NCBI RefSeq assembly: GCF_051401765.1
Contig: NC_135073.1
Span: 6,510,001-6,574,000 of the forward strand
Length of the DNA: 64,000 nucleotides
From: Calliopsis andreniformis
Taxonomy: Eukaryota; Arthropoda; Insecta; Hymenoptera; Andrenidae
Direction of reading: 5' to 3'
Made by a program: the position numbers and the translations under genes. Under the pieces are notes generated by a model that was not told the origin of the DNA, did not search any database, and was given only the letters and a program-made list of their open reading frames with translations. Numbering within the stretch: the first letter of the stretch is position 1; each line of letters begins with the position of its first letter. Below, one piece after another: positions 12,013-25,370 of the stretch.

Positions 12013-12200
12013 CAGGGTGTCCCAGTAAATATTACCACCTCGATTATCTTTTAAACTGTAAGAGTAATAGACACATTTGTTAAATAAAAATTGTTTGATA
12101 TTAAAGGAGTCATTATATGGTTATGTTTGCTTCTTTGTAGGTGGAGTCGCTGAAGACATGTGAAAGTCACTTCTGTTTTTCTATATATATATAGGTATAT
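12013..12200 (+). mobile_element. CAGGGTGTCCC element, left end only
   Basis: After TA (12011-12012) the sequence begins CAGGGTGTCCCAGTAAATA, then ACCACCTCGATTATC. This matches the ends of the TA-flanked elements elsewhere in the window. No inverted right end was found downstream, so the copy appears truncated. Its inner words differ from the 6190-6639 element, which suggests a second subfamily. A weaker relative with CTACCTCGAATAT lies near 36892. The right limit is an estimate. Confidence 0.5.
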
Positions 12201-15200
12201 CATGCTAACAAAGAATTGAGAATATATATTTATCCTTATATCTCAAGCTTCAAAATCGTCGCACAGCTTCCAAAATCGATATGTAGCTATTCTCAGCTTA
12301 GTATTATCGATTTTTAATGGAAAACTAACTAAAATATTAATAGAAAAAACTCGAGTCGGAAAAGTGAAATTTGTATTCAGAGTGAGAAACTGTTCACTGC
12401 TCTTTTTTTCTCGTAAGTTAGCAGTTGGGATAACACTTAACTTCACCTTTATCGCTGCTGCAGTCATCGATTAGTAGATATGACGGATTTAGTCAAATAA
12501 TGAAAATTTATATTCATCACTAGGTTGATTTGTCTTGCTAGAATTAATTACAAAAGCATTTCTTCTATCTGCCAACTTAGCAATTGTATACAGTACATAT
12601 TTAAATGCAAAGTCAATAATTTTGTTAATGTTTTTAAATATACTTAGCTTATTTTCATTGTCTCGACGAAAGACACTTATATGAGGCAGTCCTATAATGC
12701 GAAGAAATAGGTAGTCCAACTTTGGAGTTCTTGTTTTAACCATTGTTTGACAGTTTTTGGAAAAAAAGATTGGAAAATATTCTTCAGTGTAATCTCTTGC
12801 ATGAATTCTGTCAAGGCAAGTTATTAGAAAAATAGTTAAAGAATCTTTTACTACGAAAACACAAACTTTTCCTCTCTTGAATTGTCAGGATACTGGACAT
12901 TTCCCCAACGATATTCATTCGTTTTCCCTGTTTCATAGCTGCCTATCATTTTTATGGAAATTTACTATGCTGTTTCAATAAAACCTCTCCGGTTATGAGA
13001 ACGAAATTTTCGTTCTGACGACTGGGCTTTTTCTGTGATTTTTAGTGATATTGAAAACCCAATTACAAGCGTAGATTTTCAATTACTGAACAAATCGAGA
13101 AAGAATATTTTAAAAGGGTAATTAATATTGGCAGTATTGAATCCAGAGTTAAAATTGAAAATTATTTTTTATATTTTACATTTCATTTCGTTTTGTGTCA
13201 ATGTGTAACAATGGAAATATGTTTGAAACTGTAGTCATTATTCATGTGATGAAAGTGATACGCTGCTTGGAATATGAATATTGCTTTTCTCCCACGTTCC
13301 TATTAATAATCGTATATTAGTATGAGGTAATAGTGAAAAACACAATAGAGCACCTTTTAATATTTAGATATTTAAAAGAACAATTGCTGATAATTGTATA
13401 CAACTCATTTTCAATATTCTTCTCCATAATTAATATTAACTTCCAATTGATGTTAATTTCCAAGTTGTAAAATTAAAACTAGTTGATTTAAATGCATATT
13501 AATTAGCAAAAATAATATATAGACATGTACAATAATATGAAAAAAACGTTGATTACCCTAAAATTAGAAAGTCTTTGAAGCAGCAAAATAATATCTTTCT
13601 ACATGTAAGTGCCTATGTAATTACCAACATTGAATATTTAATATGTTAAAGTGATTGGAAAATCACACTGAAATGCTTAATTTCAAGGTAATATTTTGGA
13701 TAATTTCCTATTTGTCAAATAATTTCAGAAATTCAATTAATACACAACACACAATAATATTCAATTATGTAGTTGAAATTCTATATTAGAGCAATCAGAT
13801 ATTTTATGTTGAAATTTTCATAAAGGTCTATGGATTACAATGTCATGCGATACGATTACAACCAAATTACGATTTTAATATTTAGTATAAGATAATTAGC
13901 ATAATTAGATCGATGCTAATAATCGGATGTGTTAATGATGACTTCCACCGCATAATATGATTTCGCATACGAAATTATTAATACGTTAATACGCTGAAGT
14001 ACAGAATAGGTGTGTAGGTTACATCTCACCTAATTTCTGGTGAAACTGAAAAATAACATAGGAAAAACATTATTTTATGAAGACACTATTTTCTCCACCA
14101 GCATATTTTTCGAAATTTCAGGACTGTCATGTTTTCAAAATAGAATGACATATTTTCGCCATCATGTAATCTAAAGAAAATATTGTTATAATTACATGTT
14201 TCTGAAAGTGAAATTTGTTCAGGTTGCAGGATTATAATTTCCTAAAATTGCAAAGAAACAAAGAGGAAATAATAGGTACCTTTAACCCAGAGAATGTATT
14301 TTAATTAAAATTCTCAAATTTAATTATCTATGTAACATGTTATCTCTGGTATTCAAAACATTAAAAAACACATTTTTTGAAGAAACAAATGGAAGTAATA
14401 TTCCTGCATAGCTTTCGTGAAAATATTCCAAATTATATGCCCACACAATGAAGATAATTCCAAGACGAATTTCGTCAGATGACGGTTTTCATCAAATATC
14501 ATAGTGGACCGCAATGCTGATATGATAATATCAGGAAAAGTCTCTGGCGAACGGAAAAATGTAGGACATCAAAGGATTCAGAAATGAACGACTTCATGCA
14601 TGTAAAATATAAGTTCGTCGGCTGGCATCTTGCTTTGCCAACCATCGCGGAAATCATTTCGGGAGTAGCGTCCTTGAAAGAAAGGAGACCAAGGAACGTC
14701 GTGGTTCGGTCAAAATAAATGTGAAAACGTAACAGCCTGGATTTATTAACATTCCTAGAAAGCAAGTTTTCATTTGCATTAAATTTACGAAGGCAATCGA
14801 ATAAAAGTTCAAATTAAATTCTTATTTACAAAATGAATCTAAATAGGGTTAAATGAAGAGATGGAATATAGGAAAGTCTATCTTTAGTTTAATGTTATTC
14901 TTGTGGTTGTAGTTTGATCAAAGAATTAATTTTGTTTTAAATTAATTAACATAGTAACGTTTAAATTCAATTTCAAAACATTGTTCCCATTGTTTCACAA
15001 ATGTCATATTAATATAATTCATAATACAAAATCGTGTTATTCATACAAGCTATGTAACTAAAATTATTACCTACATTACCAACTAAAAGTTTCAACTCAT
15101 TTTGCAAATTAAAGTAACAATTAAGCGTTACCTTGTTAAACACACAATGTAGGAAACAAGCAGTTTCATTAATTATTCCACTATATTGAAGCAAAAGGTG

Positions 15201-15690
15201 TAGTAAATATTGTTAGAAGTACTAGTTTGAAGTCGAAAGTATTTTGCCATACAATAGGACTTCAATAAGAATTGGAAAATGATTTGAAACTTTTAATCAG
15301 TAGCGTAAAATATACTTGGGCGACGTGGCAAACAAGATACTAAATAAAAATACAGTTTCCACTGAAAAAATATTCAATGCTATCATGGAATATTAGAAGT
15401 TAGTAATCTAAAAGCTGCATTAAAAATATATTCCTGAAGCTTTACTAACATGTTCGTTCTAGTAACAACAGGTATACCTGCATTAATGATTCATAGTCCT
15501 AGCATGAATAACAAGTAGCCTTCTTATTAAACAATTCGAAACTATTTCTCAATCAACTTAATATAACTATACAACTAGTTGCTCTCAAATATACATGTAC
15601 CAATATATCAGAACACTTTCTCTTCCACAGTCAGTCTCATGTGCAAGTTTCATACTGAAAGTCTTAATCCATTTCTTTTGATACATTTTC
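12201..15690. other. AT-rich stretch without recognised features
   Basis: About 3.5 kb of strongly AT-rich DNA. Frames at 12243-12467, 12489-12743, 14499-14765 and 15009-15194 on the minus strand are short and match nothing known. No splice-bounded exon, RNA gene or clear repeat is visible. Confidence 0.4.
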
Positions 15691-16490
15691 TACTCATGCT
15701 TTATTTCCCCCAGCATAACTATCACCTTTCCACTTGTACCGCCAGCTGACATGACACTCGGCATATCGCTATGTATTAATAATTACTCTCAATCTTCTTT
15801 TCTCGCGCGATTTAATCGGTTCCGATGAACTGTACTCTAGATCATGATAAATCACTCTCTGGGACAACATCCACCATGCAAAAAGGAACACGCACGCATT
15901 GCATTCACACGCAACTGCGACGTATGCGCCTATATTCGCGTGTTTTTATTCAGACCTATTAAACTCGTAATTCTAGAATGATCGAAGGACAGGCAGGTCG
16001 TTCAACTTAAGACGACACACAGATGCGCCGATCCGAGTTTCCATCTACTTGTATCAACCATCTCGCGACAAACGGAAAATAAATAAAAAGAAACGAGAGG
16101 TACCTAAAATCGATAAATGGAAGGAACTTGGTTCATCGAAGTTAAGCTCCCGAGAGAGATCTCGAGATCACTATTAATTTCAAGGAAGAGTCGAAGACAA
16201 CGACTCGACCCAGGGAGAAGAAGCTAGAAAAGGGGGAAGAGAAAAAAGGAGTTTTTAAGTTAAAAGTTCTCCGATGGATAGAAGTTATCAGCGTTGATAC
16301 TTGGACGACAGCTTGTGTCGCGTTTATCGAGAGTCCAAGTGTGGTTTGATTAAGGATTTGAGAACAATCAGCGGTCGGCTTTGGACAAACGGAAAGCAAA
16401 GCAGCTACGAGGTTCCAGCTTTAAATCAGCTTTGCTTGTCCTACCTCTGTCGACTCGAAACTCTGAACTCAATTTTAGAAACTTTCGTGT
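15691..16490. other. GC-richer island
   Basis: CpG-containing words and a purine-rich run at 16180-16250 mark this section. Short frames on both strands (16142-16399 minus, 16301-16492 plus) overlap and look fortuitous. A weak stem (GCAAAGC with GCTTTGC, about 16394-16435) is present. It is a candidate regulatory region only. Confidence 0.3.
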
Positions 16491-19198
16491 AGAATGTTAT
16501 GTATGATTGTAGTTTGTTATTACATAGTCACGTACTGTGTGTGCAATTTAAACTAAATTTGTAATTTAAATACAAAACATGGAAAACAAAATTGTAACAG
16601 TTATTTGGGTACAGTGTTACTGTACTCAATCGAGAATTTGAAGAAGATATGGATTTGCTCATTTACTATTTTACTGTTGAATGCAAGAGTCGTTGTCAGT
16701 GCCAAAATTGCATTCTTAGAAAAGTGTCTCTAATCAACAAGAAGTTAAATTTCCTTCAATGAAGTTATTTTAAAACTGTCTGGGATATGTGAATATTTAA
16801 TCTTTCTTCTCTATATTTTTATTACTTTAAATATTTAATAAATTAATCACTAAAAATAGTTTGATGTAAAGAATAACAGATACAATTTATATGTTTGACG
16901 TGAGTAGGTAAATTTGATTATGTCGACATATGTCGTTTTGTCTTATAATCAGATTTAATATCCTCGTTCAATTACTTATCAATGATATTCGCAATCTACT
17001 TATCACTTTCACTGCCTACGTTATTCTTATATGCATGCGAAGAATGATATTAATCATAAGTACTGAGGCCTTGTCATAATACACATATGTATATGATAAT
17101 AATAATTATTATAAAAATAACATGCCATAATATAATTTTATATTAGTCCCTATGAACTGCACTATGATATTGTCAGGTATTATTTGGAACAAAGTCTTTT
17201 ATAATCATCTCATAAAACTGCCAATATATAATTCATATATAATTCATATATAACACATATTTACATAAGAATGACATGACAATCACTGTTAATTATTTAT
17301 CCATCTGATAGACACCTAATAAAATATAGTAATAAATGAACAGACTAAAATGAGACTAAAACTCTATTGTTTTAATTTTTTTAACTTTTAGTGCCATAGT
17401 ATAATACTTGTTCCATGCTGAAATTTTTATATATAAAATAAATATAAATATTTCTGTTCTATAGAGTTAACCGATTTGTCAAATTGATTCAAATATGATA
17501 CACCACCACGAATCAAAAATTTTCGTATACAGATAATGAAAACCATAACATAATTTATGGGCACGAAATTGGATTTTTGAGGAAATTAATTTTGGAACTT
17601 TAATTCTTTATGCACCGTGCCGTGTGCAGAAAGAACGTAAGGTATACAAAAGCAATTGCTATGAGTGATACTCGACTAGAAAGGTAAATAGAGTCTGTTA
17701 TCGAATTCGAGGAAATTGCAAAATTTTTGTCGTTTTCGTTTTCCTGATGTTTAATTTTCATTCTCTGCTTCCCGTTTGTTCTTCCAAGCACGTTGAATAG
17801 GGGCATGTTAGTGGAACGCTGCACGTAGAATTGAATTCGTATCAAAAACAATGCATAGACGGAGAGTCAATACCAGAGGTTGCCGCCAGTGTTATCTATT
17901 AATGCACCGTCCTTGATCTTGTGTAAGCTTTTTGGTTGAAACACCACTCAATGATTGATGGCTTTAAAAATATAGCGACCAGTGTCACGAGAATTTTCTT
18001 AGTATCAAATAACGAAATGTTTGCAGGTAAAACGAAAGAAGAAAATCGAGACAATTGTGAAGGATTTGTAAAGAAAAAGTTGACTCATGAAGCAGTGGAA
18101 CTGCATCTCTGAACATTTGTTTCAATTCAATTTCAAATAGTATTTCAGGTTACTATAATATAAGAAGGATGATTCTTTATTATATACTATTTAGCAATAA
18201 GATAATATAAAGTACAAAGGGAGAGAAAAAGAATGAAAAAATAAACAGTAAGGTATTTAGTACAGTTTACATTGTAATTATAGATTAGATTTCTTTACAA
18301 AATCCTAAATTGTTGATGACAGGACAGACTTTAAATAGTACAAATTTCATATTTCTAGTTGTGAATTTAATGGATATTTCAAATAATAATTATACCTAAA
18401 AGTTGTAAAGGTATATACTATGTCTTGTTAGACATATTAAAATTAGACGATGATAATCCAGATAGAGCAACCCGTTACACACGACTTAATATCCTGCTTC
18501 GTGTAATATTTACTGTGGACTATATGCAGAAGCGTAGATGAATCGTTTTACTCAGAAATATCACGAAGCAAAGACTTTCCTTGTCTAATGCAGTTCTTGA
18601 GTTTTGCTGCTTGATTGCGTCGTGCAGTGCTTTCAGTATACTCAAGTTCTTAATAATGGAAAATAGTTCCTCCACGCCAGTGCAATATTTGGCTAACTTT
18701 ACACTAACAGTGGTACTTCAACTTATAACAGTCTGATTAACACAGAATTATTGTGGTTTTGGCACTGATTATAATAGCAGAAGTTCCTCAGATCCTTTGA
18801 TGACTTTTATATTTTAATAATATTTCATAGAATTAATGATAGAAAGTAATATTAATTAAAATCTGTTAGGATTCCTTTTTTAGCAAGACATTTTTTAACA
18901 CAAAATTTTCTTTACATTTTCTTTAGTTCAAAAAGTTGCATTGTTTTATACTTTAATAGAATGAAGCAGTACAAGGTAATTTGCGAAGGTTCGCAATTAG
19001 GTAGGTACTTGCATTGCATCTATTCAATTACAAAACCCTTCTCTTGAATCCTTGGAAAAAGTGAACTTTTTAGCAGTTAGACGAGTTTATTTATTACAGA
19101 AAAATTGCTCTGCAATGGATAAAAAAGTACGCTTTCAGGGTAAAAATTTAATTAGGGACTCACTCAAAACGATCAAGTGTATCACTAAAGATGACATA
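16491..19198. other. AT-rich stretch without recognised features
   Basis: AT-rich sequence with small local repeats, such as three copies of ATATAATTCAT near 17222-17255. No coding or RNA signal is seen. Confidence 0.4.
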
Positions 19199-19436
19199 CA
19201 CTACCATGCATAGATATTTGGACACTTTCACATTATTAGAAATATATAAAATAGACATTTTTATTTATACTAACTGATATCAAATATTATTCTTATAAGT
19301 ATTTGTAAATCTTATACAATAATCGTCTGAGATGAGGTCTGTAACTAGAACTGTACTAGAGAATTTTAGTTAAAGTATATTTTATGCATTTTCTATAATA
19401 TGAAAGTGTCTAAATAAGTAGTTATACACGATAGTG
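19199..19436. mobile_element. 238-bp Tc1-like MITE
   Basis: The left end starts CACTACCATGCATAG and contains TTTGGACACTTTCA. The right end, read on the minus strand, starts CACTATCGTGTATAAC and contains TTTAGACACTTTCA. Both ends abut TA (19197-19198 and 19437-19438). The arms pair over about 75 bases with small gaps (left to about 19272, right from about 19361). The GGACACTT word within the end is typical of Tc1-like inverted repeats. There is no room for a transposase, so it is non-autonomous. It is unrelated to the CAGGGTG group. Confidence 0.72.
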
Positions 19437-19438
19437 TA

Positions 19439-20603
19439 TACCATAATTACAAAGTATTAACTCGTCATTAATTATTTTTCATTATACAGTATTATAGACA
19501 CGCTAATAACAGTGTTGTCTATAGCTTTAAGATAAATGTAAATGAATACTGAAACACAAGAAACATGCCTCACAATACCCATTCAAACATTTACCGCCAA
19601 TATTAACCAAAAAACTTCAGTGTAAATAAAATTGCCACTCAGCTGTTAAGAAGTGGCGCATTTTAAGCAAAATGTCCAGCATAACAATATAAAAACCGTG
19701 CTCTGCATAGCAGCAGACTGGAAAGGACGATTGAAATGATATTAAAAAAAGTAGACTACCGAGTGGAGAATAAGGCAAACAATTAAACAGATGGACAAAC
19801 AGGCTAGATAATAAGGAAGAAGACGAAAGCAGGAAGACGACGGAACTTGAGCGAGAGATGAAAAAGATGATGAAGAAAAAGAGGTCGTGGAAAGACGCGG
19901 GGGTGTAGAAGATGGAAGGGAAAACGATGGGAACAGAGATGGAAAGGGACAGAGGGCGAAAGAGCAAGAGAGAGGGGGATTGTTCGTTCACGGCCGAGCG
20001 ACAATGTGAATCATTTTCCCTTGAAGCTCCCTTTTGCCTCGAGCAGTCTTCCGTTCCGAAAGCAATTTGCCCTACCGAGCATTGTGCCACGTATACCTTC
20101 GTGGATCCAACGGACCGGCAAAAAAGGCTTCAGGCTCGTTACGTCTCGCGGATCAAGTAAATTCAGGGCGCAAAGGGTGAGAAGAAAACAAGCCAGACCT
20201 CTCTTTCGAGCTAATCGCGAAACAGAGGCTACAGTTTCCATTAATCGCTTCGAGAATGTGGACCAGCGACCCAACGCCGCAGCGGTATTCTTGCAATTCG
20301 AGCGACAATGTAATTCACTTCACCACAATTTACTGATTGTCGTCCTTGGGTGAGCTTCCTGTCCCGCGAATCTTACCAACTGCGTTCTTTAAAGAGGCAA
20401 GGAGACGTAGAAAAAGGTGTTAATTGAATTGAATCGACGAGGTGAGAAACAGTAGGAGTCCAAACACCACATTTTGAGGTATTTGATCCCAAGGAGCAAT
20501 TCTATACATTTTACATGCAGCTTTGAGAATATTTGAAAATGGCTAATTTTGGACTTGTTCATCATCTCACTGATTCAATTGTTTTAAGTTACATGTTATT
20601 TTA
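19439..20603. other. non-coding stretch with purine tract and GC-richer island
   Basis: AT-rich DNA to about 19800, then the purine-rich run and a GC-richer block to about 20350. Five overlapping frames on both strands (up to 157 codons, 19617-20090 minus) arise from the skewed composition. The minus-strand frame is a serine/leucine/phenylalanine-rich shadow of the purine tract. No family match is apparent. Confidence 0.3.
19811..19980 (+). repeat. polypurine tract
   Basis: By hand count about 84 percent of these 170 bases are A or G on the plus strand, made of GAAGA, GAGAGA and GGGA words. Such tracts can form unusual DNA structure or bind GAGA-type factors, but the sequence alone shows only the strand asymmetry. 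Confidence 0.6.
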
Positions 20604-20773
20604 TGGTGCCTTTAAACCAAGTGGGTGAATATTCGTTCTTCTCCCACCTTCAGCAAAATGCAACCATTATGAATAAATAAAATCAACGATTGAATGAAAG
20701 AATGCTCGTGTCACTTGAATTTTGTTGAAGTGGGGGAAGAATAAGCATTCTCTTATTCGATTTAAACGCACCA
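20604..20773. mobile_element. PIF/Harbinger-like MITE, copy B (170 bp)
   Basis: The left end reads TGGTGCCTTTAAACCAAG and the right end closes with the inverse, ending TTTAAACGCACCA. A perfect TTA triplet flanks both sides (20601-20603 and 20774-20776). Inner segments (GAATATTCGTTCTTC, and later GAAGAATAAGCATTC) pair as well. Its end word is shared with copy A (4859-5026) and the half copy C near 61480-61563. The perfect TWA duplication makes it the best-defined member of the family. No coding capacity. Confidence 0.8.
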
Positions 20774-20776
20774 TTA

Positions 20777-22386
20777 CACAGAGTAACGGGTAGGTTTGTG
20801 AAATGATACATCGGTTTTAAGACAAACTTTTATGAAGAGAAAGTTAGGTTCCCTCACAAATGTTTTAGCTGCGAAGATCAGCACATTTTATAAAACTTTT
20901 GCACGCACACTCTGTACCCTATATTCTATAATTTTATATGCTATAACTATATTCATTAACTATAGCATAACCTCGTTCATTCTATCCTCTCGTCCTTTTT
21001 ATACATCCCGTACAAATATCACAGAAATTTCGAAGACAACATTCAATTACACTGACCAAAAACTTGGGTATCCAAGTATTCCACGTTTATGTTATTACGT
21101 AAAGCACTTTATCCCAAGCACTTTCTTTCGCGTCTCTATTACTTCAGGAATCAGATTAAATGTCTTACATTTATTTAATAATCACTCAGATTCAAATATT
21201 TTACACTTACTTTCACAATTCCAATATATCTATTAGAGACACTCACATGCAACTCTCACTCCCATAGTAGGCTTAAATTAATTCCAATATGTGTTTTAAG
21301 AACAATAATAGATTAGTAAATACATTCTTAAGAGAGTTGAATCCTGTGATTAAATCTTTGTAATCTTTATTTATTTTGTTGCTTGTATTCAAAGTTACAG
21401 CTATTCGATAAAATTAAAATGAAAATACTGTACAATAGGTTGATAGTTCAACTGTACTTTAACAGCAGTTTACCAAAAATAAAATTAGTTATTAGAAAAG
21501 TATCTCAGATTTGTATCACTTTAAATCGGTTAATAGAGGTCCTACTGTATAAAGTATTGTAAATTGTAATTTAACGTATCAAACGATGGTATCAAATAGC
21601 ATAAATAGATAGTAGTTGTGAATGGTTCTGACTAGACTTGATTGTGGTTTTGACAGAGTTCGAAGATCTCATTCTTAGTACTAGTCTACTATTCCTGGTA
21701 TTTCATTTGTCTATTTTGATCGACTTTGCGGTCGCGTTTTATTTCTGCGGTAGGAAGCAGGTAATCGTTAATACCATGTCACAGTTTTTTGTCTTGGAAA
21801 TAGACCAAAACGTAACTTTTTTAGGTGCCAGTACGTGCAGTCTTACAAAAAATGACGAATTCGATTTTAAAATTGAAGTGAAATGTGTCTAAATTGGGAC
21901 TTATTTTACTGACGTGCACTCAGTAAATAGGTCAGGCGCAGGGAAGTTAATAGAATGAATCTCAACTCAGACACGTTTCATACATATTTTACAATTAATA
22001 ACTCAGGAACAAAATATCAACCGTAAACCATTTTTTTAGTTTCCTCATGCAATTAATTTAACAAGTAGAATCACTTCTTAAAACACAGAGCTGAATAAAA
22101 ATAAAACTTAGAAGTTAAACATGAGGTGCGTATAAGAAAAGTACAATATAGGTTTCATAATAATTAACTTAGGCTTGGACTGTGTTGGTAAGCCAAAATA
22201 CGACATTTAGAATTTTCAACTGCAATGCTATACCTTCCTATAAACTTGTCTCTTCTTAAATCTTTATTTTTAAGTGAAAAATTTCTTTTAATACCCTCTC
22301 TTCTTGAAAATATAAATTCAATTAAGACCTCAACTCGAACTTTTTGAATATATAATATAGGTAATTTTACCTTACAACCACAGCTA
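20777..22386. other. AT-rich stretch without recognised features
   Basis: A 134-codon plus-strand frame (20832-21236), rich in Ser, Thr, Ile and Tyr, matches no family I know and has the composition of the surrounding DNA. No other signal is seen. Confidence 0.35.
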
Positions 22387-22388
22387 TA

Positions 22389-22906
22389 CAGGGTGTAACA
22401 AATATAGCCATTGATATTTTAAGAGATGGTAACAGATTGAAATTGGAGCACAAAATGTTCTCTGACATACTGTCAGATCTGTCTTCACTTTGCAATAATA
22501 ATGCCTTAAAGTTAACATTTCTGTATTCTAAAATAGCAATCAGAGAATTTTGTCATTTTGCAGATACACTGAGGGGCAGAAATAGAACCAAAAAACTCTT
22601 CACATATATTTTTGTATTTCTTTTTATAAAGCCTTATAAATTCGTGATCGATATCTTACAAAAATCTTGGACCTCTATCTAATTCTAAAATGTATTAACA
22701 CTTATTTGCTCTATTTCTGCCCTTCAATGTATCAGCAAAATTTCAAAATTCTCCGAATAATTAGTTTAAAATATATAAATATTAACTGTAAGGCGTTATT
22801 ATTAAAAAATGAAGGCAGATCGGACATTACGATAGGACATTTTGTGCTCCAATTTGAATTTCTTACCGCCTCTTAAAATATCGAAGGCTATATTTGGTAC
22901 ACCTTG
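22389..22906. mobile_element. 518-bp TA-flanked element with ~200-bp inverted arms
   Basis: The left end starts CAGGGTGTAACAAATATAGC after TA (22387-22388). The right end, read on the minus strand, starts CAAGGTGTACCAAATATAGC. Its outer flank is TG, so one base of the expected TA has changed. The arms are about 203 bp (22389-22591) and 201 bp (22706-22906) with a spacer of about 114 bp. Shared inner words include TTGGAGCACAAAATGT, GATCTG(T/C)CTTCA and GGGCAGAAATAGA. Short plus-strand frames inside are by-products. This is a MITE of the CAGGGTG group, distinct in sequence from the 6190-6639 element. Confidence 0.8.
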
Positions 22907-22909
22907 TGT

Positions 22910-25367
22910 AAAAGAACATACTATGAGCCATTGTATTAGTTGAATCGATTCCTGAACGCACGTTACGCATAATGCCAGTACTCAACAGCATTAACATTCA
23001 GTCTCAGATCATTTATTCCCAGCGATAAGCCGAGTTGGAAAGAATTTCATACGTTATACGGATACAGTTCTCTCTGATGCTCGCTCGAGTGGTTATGAAG
23101 TCTGAAGAGTTGACTCTCAGGCTGTCTGGCTTCGATCGACTCCTTCGACAGTCTCTCGTGAAAGAGTCACGTTGAAAATTCTGTATCTGCTTGAAAAATA
23201 CCTGGAACTCAACTTCTTTTCTCGTCGACGCTGTTTTTCCCCCCATTTATTCTGCGGACAGCCCTACCCGAAACAGGTCGGAATTTTAACCCCTCCGTGT
23301 ACAGCGAACACGTGAAAGCGTGCCAGTAGAATTTCAACTGGAAAGTGATATTTGCTCCCGAAAGTTCGATCGATCCTTTGATTTCTCCTGAAGCGTGTTT
23401 AACTAGAAACGTGCAAATTGGATGCGCTTCCTACATCCGAAAACACACCTGTCACCAAGAGTTTAACGAGAGTTTTGATTTATTATAAAACACAGACGAA
23501 GCGTTGTGACATTTCCAAAAATGACATGATTAGTGTGAGGCAGAGATTCATAGTTTTGAGGAATTGGTACGTATCTTGAAATTTTTCTATTTTTATGACA
23601 AAGATTTGAGATACTTATAATAGTAGGATTTGGTAATTTTATGCTGACATTTTTTTTCGTCAAAGGAATTCATAAATTCCATTTTATGAAGCAAAAATCA
23701 TTTTACTTTATGTTACTTTACTGTGTCTTAGTTTATACATATTAAGAGTTTTTGCTTAAACATTTTTTAAACACGCGATGCAAGTATTCTGTATTTAATA
23801 AATTATGTACTACAAAAATTTCAGTTTCACTTTCAAGTTTCCAACGTGCAATTAAATAGAAATATTTCGTACAATCCAATACTATTTCTTGCTTTTTCAA
23901 ATACTTAACTCACTTCTGTATGCATAAAAATAAATAGAAATAGAAAATTTTTTTAAAAAGTAGTTTTAAAAAGTTCGAGTGAAATATATTACGACTATCA
24001 GCTGCTCGTTCTTTTTTTACTGCCTTCAGTCTACTATTTATTTTTCCTATTACTTATATCATATACAGGTATATTGCCTATATATTACCTATATCACTAA
24101 GCAACAAAAAGAAAAAAAAGAAAATCACAGTTCCATACTCCCTTTAACCCTTTATAGTCGTTTAGCACGCGTTGAAAAAAAAAAAAAAAAACAGTCTCAA
24201 CAAAGTCGCTGAAATGTTCTAGAAAAACGCCGAGTTTGTACGAGTTGGTGCATAAACGGCACCGATAAAGTGGTCTGATAAAAATGCATCGAGGAGACGT
24301 CCCGTCTGAAAGCAAACTGGAACGCTGAAGACACTTCTCCCTTGTGTAAAATGCAAGATTAACGTTTTCTCGTATACGGGAAAACGCTGGGACAAGAACG
24401 CAAAGGATCGTTAGGCGATATCCCTACAATGGCGTAATAGGTTTTACAGTCGGAACACTAAAAATAACAGTTGACATTCCATTTAACTATGTCTAGCAGC
24501 CATTTAAAGTACAGTTTCCTAAGAACTTCTACTTCTAATGTTTCAAATATTTTACATGCGTACAATTAAGATCTGGTTATCTCGTATTACAGTTTCTTCA
24601 TTTTATTTTATTATCGATGTATTATTTATGTCTACATTTATGCTAATTTTAAAAATATTGAATATTAATAGGTTTTAATCAATGTCTGTGTATTTTCAAA
24701 GTGGGTGTTCCTAATTAAGGATTAAAATTAATATACTGCAGGTTCTCATTCTTTAAAACTGTATTTCTGTAAACTATATTCTTTTTATATGTTTATTACA
24801 TTGATTAATTTTGCTAAAATACCTTATTTTTATCAATACACTCTTCAAATAAAAATATATTTTTTGAAAATCAGTTAATGTTTAAGTACATCTAAAATAT
24901 AATCGATATGTCCAGAGTTAAACACCAATTTCTTAAGTTGAAGTTGAAAATGCAATTTGTTGAATAAGTTGCTTGCAATTTTGTTGATCGATTTTGGCTT
25001 TCAGTCCACAGGAAGCGTTTATTACTGTACATGATTCACTGAAAGCATTCACTTGAGTAACAAGTCTGATATTTATGAAGCACGTTAATGTAAAATATAA
25101 TGAAAGAAAAATTTAAAAACTGTTAAAGAAATCTTCATTTTTCAGCTACGAATAACCAGAATAGTAACTAATTACTAATTGCTTCATAATTTCATTATTA
25201 CATCGTATATTACACAGTGCACACATTCTAATATTACAAATTTTTTTTAGTTCATTTTATATTCCTGTGAACTTTATTATACTCTGATATTCATTGATTG
25301 TTTATTACGTTAATTACATAGAAACAACTCGTCCAAGATTAAGTTTTGTGTCATGACATTTTTCTTA
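22910..25367. other. non-coding stretch with GC-richer island at 22980-23460
   Basis: The island holds CpG words and a short minus-strand frame (23013-23246) with no known match. It is followed by AT-rich DNA, a second small GC-richer patch at 24200-24430, then AT-rich DNA again. A 17-base A run lies at 24175-24191 without a recognisable retroposon in front of it. Confidence 0.35.
24175..24191 (+). repeat. A17 homopolymer
   Basis: Seventeen consecutive A bases. No target-site duplication or SINE/LINE-like body was seen upstream, so it is annotated only as a simple repeat. Confidence 0.8.
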
Positions 25368-25370
25368 TAA

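Noticed and set aside
19617..20090. 157-codon minus-strand frame, the longest in the window
   Set aside because: It is a low-complexity shadow of the purine tract (Ser, Leu, Phe, His runs) and has no coding-type features.
20832..21236. 134-codon plus-strand frame
   Set aside because: Composition equals the AT-rich surroundings and no family or splice context is visible.
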